This document shows positions 1-8,273 of a DNA stretch of 35,010 bases, one piece after another. The position numbers and the translations under genes were made by a program. Origin of the DNA: an uncultured Methylococcaceae bacterium (GTDB lineage: Bacteria > Pseudomonadota > Gammaproteobacteria > Methylococcales > Methylomonadaceae); assembly GCA_903908165.1 (NCBI GenBank), contig CAIVQX010000105.1, positions 1 to 35,010 on the forward strand. Direction: 5' to 3'. The notes beneath the pieces are model-generated. The model was not told where the DNA came from, ran no database searches, and saw only the letters and a program-made list of their open reading frames with translations. The first letter of the stretch is position 1, and the number at the start of each line of letters is the position of its first letter.

Positions 1-1
1 G

Positions 2-232
2 GAAATACGACGGATTATTTATACGACTAATGCTATTGAGTCCGTCAATATGAGCTTACGCAAAGTCACCAAGAGCCGAGGTTCTTTTCCTCATGATGAA
101 GCTGTTATGAAATTATTTTATTTAGCGCTGCGCAATATCAATCAAAAATGGACGATGCCACTGCGGGATTGGAAACCAGCATTAAATAGGTTTACTATTC
201 AATTTGAAGACAGATGCCTTCGAAGTAATTAA
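2..232 (+). pseudogene. IS256-family transposase, C-terminal part (cut by window edge)
   Basis: The frame is open from the window edge to the stop at 230-232 and encodes the last 76 residues of a mutator-type (IS256 family) DDE transposase. It shows the family's end signature: TTNAIESVN, then [12 protein letters not shown], then [11 protein letters not shown] and a closing DWKPALNRF stretch. The invariant Asn-Ala-Ile-Glu-Ser segment contains the last acidic catalytic residue of the family. The first ATG, at 50, is internal and not a start. The N-terminal part lies outside the window, so I cannot tell whether the element is intact. The family call is firm; whether it is a pseudogene is unknown. 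Confidence 0.85.
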
Positions 233-234
233 CC

Positions 235-264
235 GTCACTTACACAAAATATGGGACACCCTCC
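235..264. repeat. Probable right terminal inverted repeat of the IS256-like element
   Basis: Just after the transposase stop lies GTCACTTACACAAAATATGG followed by GACACCCTCC. Ends with an acacaaaat...gggacac core are typical of IS256-family elements. The partner repeat is outside the window, so the exact boundary and the target duplication cannot be fixed here. Confidence 0.55.
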
Positions 265-596
265 TAAAACCAGGCGATTGTTAATCTTGGCTTAGTAATT
301 TTGCCCCACTTTTGCCCTCGAATAAGTCATAAAATAACCATTTTGGTGCGCTTTCAGCCTCAATGACAACCCTTAACTTCCCTAAATCTAATAAACAAGA
401 TTATTTTTGCTCGCCCCAAAAAAGACTAACTTAAATCTAATCCAAATTTTGCCAGCTTAATCTCTAAATCATTACTAAATAGACATTGGGTGTTAGAATA
501 CTAGTGCAGATAAATATTTTGGATTAGCTTATACATTAGCTATCAATTTAAAGACAATCACAACATCGTTAATAATATTAATTATTTGAGGAAACT
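265..596. other. Intergenic region, no gene seen
   Basis: About 330 bases between the IS end and the UPF0182 gene. All frames are short and none has a convincing ribosome binding site. The stretch is AT-rich and must hold the promoter for the next gene, but I see no box pair good enough to name. Confidence 0.5.
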
Positions 597-3254
597 ATGC
601 GGAATCTGAAGTTTTTACCCGCTATATTTGGATCGATATTTGTCATCGGTATAATTGCTTTTGTCGCCTTTCATTTTATATTTCTCGAACATGTTGTTAA
701 TTACTGGTGGTTTCAATCACTCAATCTTGAATCTTATTTCTGGCTCCGACTACTTTATAAATACTTTCTTTCTGGTGGTGTAACACTAACCTTTTTTGCT
801 ATTTTCTTTTTCCATTTCTGGATTGCGACTCGTTATTTAGGCTTAAATCCGCCCCATGAAATCGTTAATAATTCAGAAAAAAGAATACGATTTCAACGTG
901 TTGCCGATATATTTATGGGCGGCACTGTAAAGATATACACACCCATTTCATTAGCACTGGCTATATTTGTTGCAATACCTTTTTATAATCAGTGGGAGGC
1001 ATCATTACTGTTCTTTTTTGGAAGTAACTCAGGTGTAACCGAATCAATTTACGGGCGCGACATCAGCTTTTATTTACTGTCTTATCCCATCTACACCCTA
1101 ATCCAAAAAGAACTGTTAATAACTGCAGCTCTAGTTTTTTCTTTGGTTGGAATTCTTTATTGGTTAGAGCATATTTTTATACCTCACCAGAAAAAAGAAT
1201 ATCATTTAGGCGCTAAAATTCATTTAACAATTTTGATCGGTTTTGTGGTTGCTTTTGTAACATGGGGATTCATGTTACAGCGGTTTTCACTGCTCTATAC
1301 TGACTCTCATGAGCCCATCTTTTATGGGCCCGGTTTTGTGGAAATACGTTATAAACTTCCACTCCTATGGTTTGCCATTATTGCTTTTCTGGCTACAGCG
1401 TTAACAGCTATCCTATTCATTTTTTCAGAAAAGCATCGCATCAAGACACCGTTTTTTATATCTTTAATCACTTTTCTAATCGCTTTAGGACTTCCACAAA
1501 TTCAATTTATACCCGAGTTAATTCAGAAATTTATTGTCAGTCCAAATCCAGTAAAATCTGATGGGCCCTACATACAGCAGAACATTGATGGAACAATGGA
1601 TGCCTATGATTTAAAACGTATTCACACAATTGATCTGTCAATAAAACAGGATGCAACTGAAGACATTGACAACTGGGGCACTCAAAAACATTTTGAAAAC
1701 ATCCCAGTATGGGATAGAGAATACATTCTTGATAGCTATAGGCAATTACAGGAAATCAGACCTTATTATAAATTTCTGTCCGTTGATGAAGAGCGTTACT
1801 TTATTCTAGGTCATATACGACAAGTTAATATTGCTGCAAGAGAAATCAATACTTCAAAATTACCTCCAGAAGCCCAAAACTGGGAAAATACCCACTTACG
1901 CTATACTCATGGCTATGGAGCAGTGATCACGCCAGCTGCGCAAGATGCTGGAAACCCTCTTATTTGGTATTTACGCGACTTAAACCTTTACTCAGATGTT
2001 GGTTTCAGTGTAAAAACACCTGATATCTATTATGGGGAAGGACAATACGATTACGCCATTGTTCCAAATAACCTCAGCGTCATAGGACTTGAACATACAG
2101 ATATTAGCATTGAAAAAAACTACACTGGCAAAGGTGGAATACCCATTACATCATTATTCAAAAAAGCGCTACTTGCCTTTTATTTAAAAGACGAAAAAAT
2201 ATTTTTTTCAACTAGCATCACCAATCAAAGCAAATTAAAAATCCGCAGGAACATTACTAAACGTGTTAACACACTAACACCTTTCTTACATCACGACAAA
2301 GCACCTTATTTAGTTATAACCAAAGACCGTTTTTACTGGATACTGGATGCCTATACTTTATCTAATCATTATCCGGTTTCTAAACCTGCTGGAGATGATT
2401 TTCTGGAAGGTCATCAAAATTTCAATTACATTCGTAATTCCGTTAAAGTTGTCGTTGATGCCTACGATGGCAATGTCGATTATTATATTTCAGATCCATC
2501 AGACCCTATTATTCGTTCTTACTCCAGCGCTTATCCAGGGTTATTCAAAGATCTAAACCAAATGCCACTTGAAATACGCAAACATTTACGTTATCCGCGT
2601 GACCTGTATTCTATGCAGATGAAAATTTATGCAAAATACCATCAAAGTAACCCTGCGTTATTCTACGAACAAGCCGAAACCTGGGAGCAAGCCAAAGTCC
2701 ATGGGCAACCAGTATTGCCTTATTATCAAACAATGGATTTTGGCAACTGCAATGACATTGAAGAATTTGTAATGATTCACCCTATGACACCTTTTAATAG
2801 GGATAATCTTAGCATAATAGGCATAGCGGGAATTATGGACAAGGCCAGTTGTGGCCTTGATTACAAGCCCAACATTACTGTTTATAAATTTGGCAAAGAT
2901 ACTCAAGTAAATGGGCCTGCACAGGTTGAAGCATTGATTCAACAAGATCCTATAATTTCCGAACAATTTACTTTGTGGAATCAAACAGGCTCACAAGTCA
3001 AAATGGGGCGCATGATTATACTTCCAATCGGACATTCAATACTTTATGTACAGCCAGTCTACATGATGTCTAGCCAAGCCCCAAAGATACCTCAATTAGC
3101 ACGAGTTATTGTATCTATTGGTAATGTAGTTGTTATGGATAAAACTTTATTGTCTGCGTTTAACCGATTAAAACAAATTCATATCAAAAATGCCAATAAT
3201 AATAGTGGTGCGAAAATCACTCCCGAAACCCTTTTAAATTCATCGGCCAATTAA
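597..3254 (+). CDS. UPF0182 family integral membrane protein
   Basis: An 885-residue protein of the UPF0182 family (COG1615), whose function is unknown. The N-terminal third (about residues 1-320) is built of seven or so hydrophobic segments, starting at residue 7. The rest is a large soluble domain with the family's conserved stretches: PDIYYGEG, YLVITKDRFYWILDAYT, NYIRNSVKVVVDAYDG, SDPSDPIIRSY, LRYPRDLYSMQ, a TPFNRDN motif, and QDPIISEQFTLWNQ near the end. Length is close to the family norm. The ATG at 597 is preceded by a GAGGA ribosome site. The family is best known from actinobacteria, cyanobacteria and archaea. It stands alone, with its own hairpin downstream. Confidence 0.9.
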   Translation: MRNLKFLPAIFGSIFVIGIIAFVAFHFIFLEHVVNYWWFQSLNLESYFWLRLLYKYFLSGGVTLTFFAIFFFHFWIATRYLGLNPPHEIVNNSEKRIRFQRVADIFMGGTVKIYTPISLALAIFVAIPFYNQWEASLLFFFGSNSGVTESIYGRDISFYLLSYPIYTLIQKELLITAALVFSLVGILYWLEHIFIPHQKKEYHLGAKIHLTILIGFVVAFVTWGFMLQRFSLLYTDSHEPIFYGPGFVEIRYKLPLLWFAIIAFLATALTAILFIFSEKHRIKTPFFISLITFLIALGLPQIQFIPELIQKFIVSPNPVKSDGPYIQQNIDGTMDAYDLKRIHTIDLSIKQDATEDIDNWGTQKHFENIPVWDREYILDSYRQLQEIRPYYKFLSVDEERYFILGHIRQVNIAAREINTSKLPPEAQNWENTHLRYTHGYGAVITPAAQDAGNPLIWYLRDLNLYSDVGFSVKTPDIYYGEGQYDYAIVPNNLSVIGLEHTDISIEKNYTGKGGIPITSLFKKALLAFYLKDEKIFFSTSITNQSKLKIRRNITKRVNTLTPFLHHDKAPYLVITKDRFYWILDAYTLSNHYPVSKPAGDDFLEGHQNFNYIRNSVKVVVDAYDGNVDYYISDPSDPIIRSYSSAYPGLFKDLNQMPLEIRKHLRYPRDLYSMQMKIYAKYHQSNPALFYEQAETWEQAKVHGQPVLPYYQTMDFGNCNDIEEFVMIHPMTPFNRDNLSIIGIAGIMDKASCGLDYKPNITVYKFGKDTQVNGPAQVEALIQQDPIISEQFTLWNQTGSQVKMGRMIILPIGHSILYVQPVYMMSSQAPKIPQLARVIVSIGNVVVMDKTLLSAFNRLKQIHIKNANNNSGAKITPETLLNSSAN

Positions 3255-3275
3255 ACTATAAAAGCTTTATATTAA

Positions 3276-3300
3276 AGCCAGCGACATTATTCCGCTGGCT
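3276..3300 (+). terminator. Hairpin after the UPF0182 gene, possible terminator
   Basis: AGCCAGCG pairs perfectly with CGCTGGCT around a 9-base loop, 22 bases after the stop. There is no clear T-run afterwards, so it may act as a weak or factor-assisted terminator. Confidence 0.5.
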
Positions 3301-3379
3301 AATTAACCATCACATCCTACTAAATTGATTCGAGCCATCAATTTCAAACCTTATGAATATTAGATAAATAGGCTAACTT

Positions 3380-4195
3380 ATAAATATTTCAGTTATTATT
3401 CCTACCTATAATCGCTGCGAATTATTAAGGCGCGCATTATTATCAGTAATTTCACAATCTTTATCGCCCATCGAGATTATAGTCGTTGATGATGGCTCAA
3501 CTGACGAAACCGCCAGTATGATAGATAAAGAATTTCCACAGATAATTTATTATAAGCAATTAAACCAAGGTGTTAGTAGCGCTCGAAATTTTGGCATACA
3601 ACACTCAACTGGAGATTGGCTTGCTTTCATAGACTCTGATGATCAATGGTTACCTGAAAAACTTAGTCAACAAACAGTAGCTTTATCGCTTAACCCAAAC
3701 AGTAAAGTTTGCCACACAGAGGAAATCTGGATACGTAATGGCCTTCCTATTATGCCCCCAAAAAAATATACCAAAAAAAACGGATGGATCTTCTCGGATT
3801 GTTTATCATTATGCGCAATTTCACCTTCAACCGTTATGATACATCGGTCGGTATTTATTGATATTGGATTATTTGATACTCAATTTCCAGTCTGTGAAGA
3901 CTATGACTTATGGCTTAGAATCTGTGCAAAATATCCTGTTGTATTAATTAAAGAACCGCAAATAAAAAAATACGGCGGACATCAAGACCAACTTTCACAA
4001 AAACTATGGGGTATGGATAGATTTAGAATAAAAGCACTACAAAAAATAATTGAAACCGGCCTACTATCAAAAGAAAATCAACAAGCAGCCATTGATGTAT
4101 TATTAAAAAAAACCACCATTTTTATTAATGGTGCCTTAAAACGAGGAAAAACAGATGAAGCCGATTACTACCAACAACTCATCAAGCATTACTAA
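3380..4195 (+). CDS. Family 2 glycosyltransferase with non-canonical (AUA) start
   Basis: A GT-A fold glycosyltransferase, about 271 residues if read from the ATA at 3380. It shows the nucleotide-sugar binding start ISVIIPTYNR (residues 3-12), the VVDDGSTDET motif (35-44), SARNFGIQHS, and the metal-binding FIDSDDQW segment (DxD-like, 85-88), then an acceptor-side EDYDLWLRICAKYP motif. No membrane segment is seen, so it should work in the cytoplasm on a sugar-polymer or lipid precursor; donor and acceptor are unknown. The first canonical start in frame is ATG 3518 (residue 47), which would remove the DDGS motif, so I chose ATA 3380, which has AGG seven bases upstream. A stop sits two codons before it. 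It ends 15 bases before the DOMON-like gene, suggesting co-transcription. Confidence 0.75.
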   Translation: MNISVIIPTYNRCELLRRALLSVISQSLSPIEIIVVDDGSTDETASMIDKEFPQIIYYKQLNQGVSSARNFGIQHSTGDWLAFIDSDDQWLPEKLSQQTVALSLNPNSKVCHTEEIWIRNGLPIMPPKKYTKKNGWIFSDCLSLCAISPSTVMIHRSVFIDIGLFDTQFPVCEDYDLWLRICAKYPVVLIKEPQIKKYGGHQDQLSQKLWGMDRFRIKALQKIIETGLLSKENQQAAIDVLLKKTTIFINGALKRGKTDEADYYQQLIKHY

Positions 4196-4210
4196 AGGTT
4201 TTTCCACGCA

Positions 4211-4789
4211 ATGATCGCAGTGCAACTTAACAACACAAACGTGATACTTAACGAACAATTAATAGCTCATAAAGATAGTATCACCACAGCCATAAGAAAT
4301 CTGGATGTTAAAGTTATCTCAGAAGCCCCAGATACATTAAAAATTTGTTATCAGTTGACAGGAGACATAACACAAATTCGTATTCCTTCACCACAACAAC
4401 CTTCTTGTGTTGACGGCTTATGGAAACATACCTGCTTCGAAATGTTTATTGCTGTAGATTCTGAAGATAACTATCATGAATTCAATTTTTCACCCTCCGG
4501 TCAATGGGCGGCCTATGCTTTTAGCAACTATCGTTTGCGCAATAAATGGATATCTACTCAAAGCCCCACCATTCGTATTGATCAATCGAGTAACTACTTT
4601 CTCTTAGAGGCTAAAATAACAACTACTGACTTATCAATTAAAATTAATAATAAATCACTTCAGGTTGGTCTAACAGCAGTGCTCGAAGAGCAAAATGGTA
4701 GCCTTTCTTACTGGGCACTGCAACATCCCGATATATGCCCAGATTTTCACAATCGCGCTGGATTTACTCCCTTAATCCATCAAAATTAA
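4211..4789 (+). CDS. DOMON-like domain protein
   Basis: A 192-residue protein matching the bacterial DOMON-like group: a single beta-sandwich domain of the heme- or sugar-binding DOMON superfamily. Characteristic stretches are DGLWKHTCFEMFI (about 69-81), YHEFNFSPSGQWAAYAF (94-110), and near the end LSYWALQHP and PDFHNRAGF. There is no signal peptide, unlike most secreted DOMON proteins, so it should be cytoplasmic. The ligand is unknown; a carbohydrate role is suggested only by its neighbours, a glycosyltransferase upstream and a NamZ-like protein 11 bases downstream. Start at ATG 4211; I saw no strong ribosome site, so translation may be coupled to the preceding gene. Confidence 0.8.
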   Translation: MIAVQLNNTNVILNEQLIAHKDSITTAIRNLDVKVISEAPDTLKICYQLTGDITQIRIPSPQQPSCVDGLWKHTCFEMFIAVDSEDNYHEFNFSPSGQWAAYAFSNYRLRNKWISTQSPTIRIDQSSNYFLLEAKITTTDLSIKINNKSLQVGLTAVLEEQNGSLSYWALQHPDICPDFHNRAGFTPLIHQN

Positions 4790-4800
4790 TTCAATAAAAT

Positions 4801-6003
4801 ATGAAATTTGGCATAGATCGATTACTTGAAGATAGCGTATTGCGGAGACCCCTTGTAGGAAAGCGCCTAGCACTATTGGCACATCCAGCCTCAGTAACCC
4901 AAGATTTAACACATACATTGGATGCGCTGGCAAGTATGCCAGATATGACGCTTAGTGCCGCATTTGGTCCGCAACATGGACTTCGCGGAGACAAACAAGA
5001 TAATATGGTGGAGTCCCCAGACTTTATCGACCCCCAGCTAGGCATTCCTGTATTTAGCCTTTACGGTGATGTACGTCGACCTACTGCTGCTATGATGGAT
5101 ACATTCGATATATTGCTGATTGATTTACAAGACCTTGGCTGTAGAATCTATACTTTTATCACCACCTTGCGTTATGTATTGGAAGCTGCGGCAACTCATC
5201 ATAAATCAATATGGATTCTCGATCGCCCAAATCCGGCCGGCCGCCCAATAGAAGGATTGACTCTTCAACAAGGTTGGGAAAGTTTTGTTGGTGCAGGTCC
5301 AATGCCTATGCGACATGGTTTGACAATTGCTGAGATGGCGCGCTGGTTCATTAAGACTCTTGCTTTAGATGTGGATTGTAAAGTTATCACTATGCAAGGC
5401 TGGCAACCCGAGTCTGCTCTTGGCTTTGGCTGGCCGCTCGGGGAGCGCTCATGGATTAACCCTAGCCCAAATGCACCAAATCTATCAATGACCCGCTGCT
5501 ATGCGGGAACCGTAATGCTTGAAGGAACAACCCTTTCAGAAGGTCGTGGCACAACACGTCCATTAGAACTTTTTGGCGCACCAGATATTGATGCTAAAAC
5601 CTTGATCAAATCCATGTATAAGATTGCACCTCAATGGCTTCATGGCTGTCGTTTGCGTGAGTGTTGGTTTGAACCCACTTTTCATAAATATGCTGGTCAA
5701 CTTTGTTCTGGTGTGCAAATACACACAGATGATCCAAGCTATAATCATGAAACTTTCCGACCATGGCGCCTACAGACACTAGCATTTAAAGCGTTGCGTT
5801 TACAATCCCCCAACTACCCGTTATGGCGAGACTTTCCTTATGAATATGAGCTCGATCGCTTGGCTATTGATATCATCAATGGCTCATCTCTTCTCCGGGA
5901 ATGGGTAGATAATGATCAAGCATTTCCAGAAGACCTTGAAAAAATCACACGTAATGATGAGATAGCTTGGCAGGAAGAACGTTTAAAATTCCTGCTGTAC
6001 TGA
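4801..6003 (+). CDS. DUF1343 / NamZ-like protein (exo-N-acetylmuramidase family)
   Basis: A 400-residue member of the DUF1343 family, whose Bacillus member NamZ is an exo-acting N-acetylmuramidase (glycoside hydrolase family GH171) that releases MurNAc from peptidoglycan fragments. Visible family motifs are FGPQHGLRGDKQDNM (residues 55-69), DLQDLGCRIYTFI (about 103-115), LDRPNPAGRPIEG (about 140-152), GPMPMRHGLT and the WINPSPNAPN segment. The first 30 residues hold no signal peptide, so the protein looks cytoplasmic, which would suit muropeptide recycling rather than wall digestion. Residue 58 is Gln where I remember Glu in the GPEHG motif of many relatives. It is the last gene of the GT2-DOMON-NamZ run. 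The family call is firm; the exact substrate is not. Confidence 0.82.
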   Translation: MKFGIDRLLEDSVLRRPLVGKRLALLAHPASVTQDLTHTLDALASMPDMTLSAAFGPQHGLRGDKQDNMVESPDFIDPQLGIPVFSLYGDVRRPTAAMMDTFDILLIDLQDLGCRIYTFITTLRYVLEAAATHHKSIWILDRPNPAGRPIEGLTLQQGWESFVGAGPMPMRHGLTIAEMARWFIKTLALDVDCKVITMQGWQPESALGFGWPLGERSWINPSPNAPNLSMTRCYAGTVMLEGTTLSEGRGTTRPLELFGAPDIDAKTLIKSMYKIAPQWLHGCRLRECWFEPTFHKYAGQLCSGVQIHTDDPSYNHETFRPWRLQTLAFKALRLQSPNYPLWRDFPYEYELDRLAIDIINGSSLLREWVDNDQAFPEDLEKITRNDEIAWQEERLKFLLY

Positions 6004-6210
6004 AACTGACTCCTAACTGAAAAGCAAGCTTCAACAATTAAAATAACGTTTACTCTTTTAATTTTAAATTTTCTTGTTAAAATGAAAACGTTTATAAAAT
6101 AAAAAATACGTTAATAAATAATGTTAATACAATAAGTTAGATAAAAAATTTAGTCATTCAGCTAACAATAACAACCCCATTTAAACTAATCAGTTCAACA
6201 GGTAAACATA

Positions 6211-6489
6211 ATGATAACCGGCGCTATCAATCTATTAATATGGACACTACTTTTCTTCTTTGTAGGAATGTACAAACCAAAATGGCCACTATTCTTTATG
6301 AAAGATCCCAACAGATTCATCATCATTGTGGTTACAACAATTTTATTCATGATTACAGCGACTCTGTATGGTGAAGGTTTAAAACGTGAAAAAGTTCAAA
6401 ATTCGGCTAAACAATCTGTTTCTGAAAGCACCATGATAACTCCCGTACCTGTGCCTGTTCCTGTCCCTCAGAGCACACCGAATAAATAA
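6211..6489 (+). CDS. Small two-helix membrane protein with Val-Pro repeat tail
   Basis: A 92-residue protein I do not recognise. Two hydrophobic segments (about residues 4-20 and 36-52) flank a short loop with the KPKWPLFFMKDP sequence, followed by a charged linker and a tail of alternating Val-Pro (residues about 78-86). The tail is written in imperfect hexamers of the form CCYGTN at 6442-6467. The ATG at 6211 has AGG eight bases upstream. It stands alone in AT-rich DNA, with about 200 untranslated bases before it. Likely an inner-membrane protein with a short proline-rich cytoplasmic or periplasmic tail; no function can be assigned. Confidence 0.65.
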   Translation: MITGAINLLIWTLLFFFVGMYKPKWPLFFMKDPNRFIIIVVTTILFMITATLYGEGLKREKVQNSAKQSVSESTMITPVPVPVPVPQSTPNK

Positions 6490-6530
6490 TACTTGGAAAT
6501 CATTCGCTATACCTATATATTCAGAAACTT

Positions 6531-6567
6531 ACAATCGTTAATGTAGCCTTTATCACATAACGATTGT
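6531..6567. terminator. Inverted repeat between convergent genes
   Basis: ACAATCGTTA (6531-6540) and TAACGATTGT (6558-6567) are perfect 10-base arms, extendable by three more pairs past a one-base bulge. It lies between the convergent ends at 6489 and 6590, so it may end transcription from both sides, although neither side has a clean T-run. Confidence 0.55.
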
Positions 6568-6589
6568 GTTGCTCCCTCCTTACCGCTAT

Positions 6590-7909
6590 CTAAATATCCT
6601 TTAACAAAGCATTTTTCTCAGAAGACTCCATCAAACTCTTAAAATCATTAACGGCACTCATAAACAGTCGCTCCTGATTTATATCAGGTAAATGATTTTG
6701 ACCGCAATGTTCTAGCACATTAATAACATAAGCAATAGTAAGTAAATTAATATCTACTGCTGGCTGATACACCTCTTCTGATTCAACTTCATCTTGATCT
6801 CTATACTCAACAAGTATATGACCTATTATTAAACTGGATAAGACAGACTGAATAACGGCTATCGGTATGACCAATATTGTTGCAATTTCAGAAGCTGTTA
6901 ATGGGTGATTCAATTTAATGAAATTCTTAACAATTAAATGTGTTACCTGAAGAGCAATGATTTTCTTAAGGGAAAAACTTAAATCTGCAAAACGATTATT
7001 GTTTCGATAAACCTCATAATTTTGTAGAAAAAAGGCCACTTCACAACCAAATAGAACAATCATCCACCCCGTTTGTAACCAAACCACAAATAAAGGTAAA
7101 GCAGCAAAACTACCATAAATTGCATTGTAACTGGACACACCAATTTGCAAGGTTAAATAAACCCACTGTGATAAATGATACATAATTCCGGCAATTACAC
7201 CGGCGATGATGCCTGACCTGTAATTTATTTTATGATTGGGCATAAAAATAAACGTAAAGGCAAATAACGCTATGATAAGTACTAAAGGTAATAAGGCAAG
7301 TGCTCTCAGTACCAGCCAAGTGCCAAATTCCGGTAACTCAATAACCGTAATTAACCATGTTATTTTTGTTTGCAGAAAAACCGTAATGCTACTGGATGCA
7401 ATCAATAAAACAGGCGCCAACAGCATTAACGATAAGTAGTCACTAAATTTACGACTAATTGATCGCCCTTTACCTATTTTCCAAATAAAGTTAAAAGACT
7501 CCTCAATATTACCAATGACATTAATAATCGTCCAAAATAAAACAACAATACCAATGCCTGCGACAACCCCGCCTTTAGTGCTCTCCAGTAAGTTTTGTGC
7601 ATAACCAATTAACTGCACTACCAAAGTGTCTTGGTCGGGAGCATGCTCTAACAATTGTTGTTCGAGCATTTTTTCAAAGCCAAAACCTTTGGCGATGCCA
7701 AACAACATAGCAATCACTGGCACTATCGATAATATGCTATAAAGAGTTAAAGCAGAGGCTCTAAGTGGACAAAGATCACGAGAAAATCCTTGTATGGACA
7801 ATACAATAATTTTTACCAACTTAATTATTGTTGCTTTGAATAATGGCAATTTTTGCTCGTGTAATAGCCAAATATCTTCTTTAATGAAATTAAGCAGGTT
7901 GATTTTCAT
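6590..7909 (-). CDS. YihY/BrkB family (UPF0761) inner-membrane protein
   Basis: A 439-residue polytopic membrane protein of the YihY/virulence factor BrkB family. The family core covers about residues 30-300: the LCPLRASALTLYSILSIVP motif, then the LFWTIINVIGNIEESFNFIW stretch, the ISRKFSDYLSL segment, and the closing YGSFAALPLFVVWLQTGWMI motif. Six or seven membrane helices can be counted. A further 140 residues follow, soluble and with a winged-helix-like pattern (LTASEIATILVIP), as in the longer members. Despite the old label as a ribonuclease, no catalytic residues are seen; it is a membrane protein of unknown role. ATG at 7909. A single gene, convergent with the small membrane gene. Confidence 0.88.
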   Translation of the reverse strand: MKINLLNFIKEDIWLLHEQKLPLFKATIIKLVKIIVLSIQGFSRDLCPLRASALTLYSILSIVPVIAMLFGIAKGFGFEKMLEQQLLEHAPDQDTLVVQLIGYAQNLLESTKGGVVAGIGIVVLFWTIINVIGNIEESFNFIWKIGKGRSISRKFSDYLSLMLLAPVLLIASSSITVFLQTKITWLITVIELPEFGTWLVLRALALLPLVLIIALFAFTFIFMPNHKINYRSGIIAGVIAGIMYHLSQWVYLTLQIGVSSYNAIYGSFAALPLFVVWLQTGWMIVLFGCEVAFFLQNYEVYRNNNRFADLSFSLKKIIALQVTHLIVKNFIKLNHPLTASEIATILVIPIAVIQSVLSSLIIGHILVEYRDQDEVESEEVYQPAVDINLLTIAYVINVLEHCGQNHLPDINQERLFMSAVNDFKSLMESSEKNALLKDI

Positions 7910-7986
7910 CGGCTATTTTTATGCTTTTTAAGAAAAAGTAATTACTTAAAATCAGTAAATTGATACTGTTTCTAGCATTAAATTTA

Positions 7987-8196
7987 CTACAATGCGCTTA
8001 CTAAAATACAAGGGTTTTTTCTAATAATCCCATCCAGCGTTATTAGAGAAAACTCTTGGTCACGGTGCTTCGCATTTCGATAATACTTATTCTTATCATA
8101 AAAAATATGTGCTTTATTAAACTGATGCGCAAACTTTGCAACAGGGTTTTGGATAGGAGCACAATCTATTTTTTTAGCATTATTACGTTTTTTCAT
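7987..8196 (-). CDS. Small basic protein, DUF7230-like
   Basis: A 69-residue basic protein with the central sequence NPVAKFAHQFNKAHIFYDKN, resembling the short conserved gammaproteobacterial family I remember as DUF7230 (pattern NPVAK-x-x-x-KFN-x-A-x-x-x-x-DKK). The basic composition at the N-terminus would suit RNA or ribosome contact, but no function is known to me. It is a real gene: AAGAGG stands six bases before the ATG at 8196. It is divergent from mnmG, with 77 bases between the two starts. The C-terminal third (after about residue 45) looks unconserved. Confidence 0.6.
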   Translation of the reverse strand: MKKRNNAKKIDCAPIQNPVAKFAHQFNKAHIFYDKNKYYRNAKHRDQEFSLITLDGIIRKNPCILVSAL

Positions 8197-8207
8197 GAAT
8201 TACCTCT

Positions 8208-8213
8208 TATAAT
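8208..8213 (+). promoter_or_regulatory. Perfect TATAAT box upstream of mnmG
   Basis: A consensus TATAAT lies 60 bases before the mnmG start, in the short divergent region shared with the 69-residue gene. No good -35 box stands at 16-18 bases (the nearest is TTACGT at 8183, spacer 19), so the call is tentative. Confidence 0.3.
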
Positions 8214-8273
8214 AGCCAAAACTTCGTCTTAGCAGACAGGCATTAATATAGCGACTCAGAGTAAAAAAAGCTT

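Noticed and set aside
2658-2984. A 108-residue minus-strand open frame inside the UPF0182 gene.
   Set aside because: It lies fully opposite strongly conserved coding sequence, has no ribosome site and resembles no family; it is a shadow frame.
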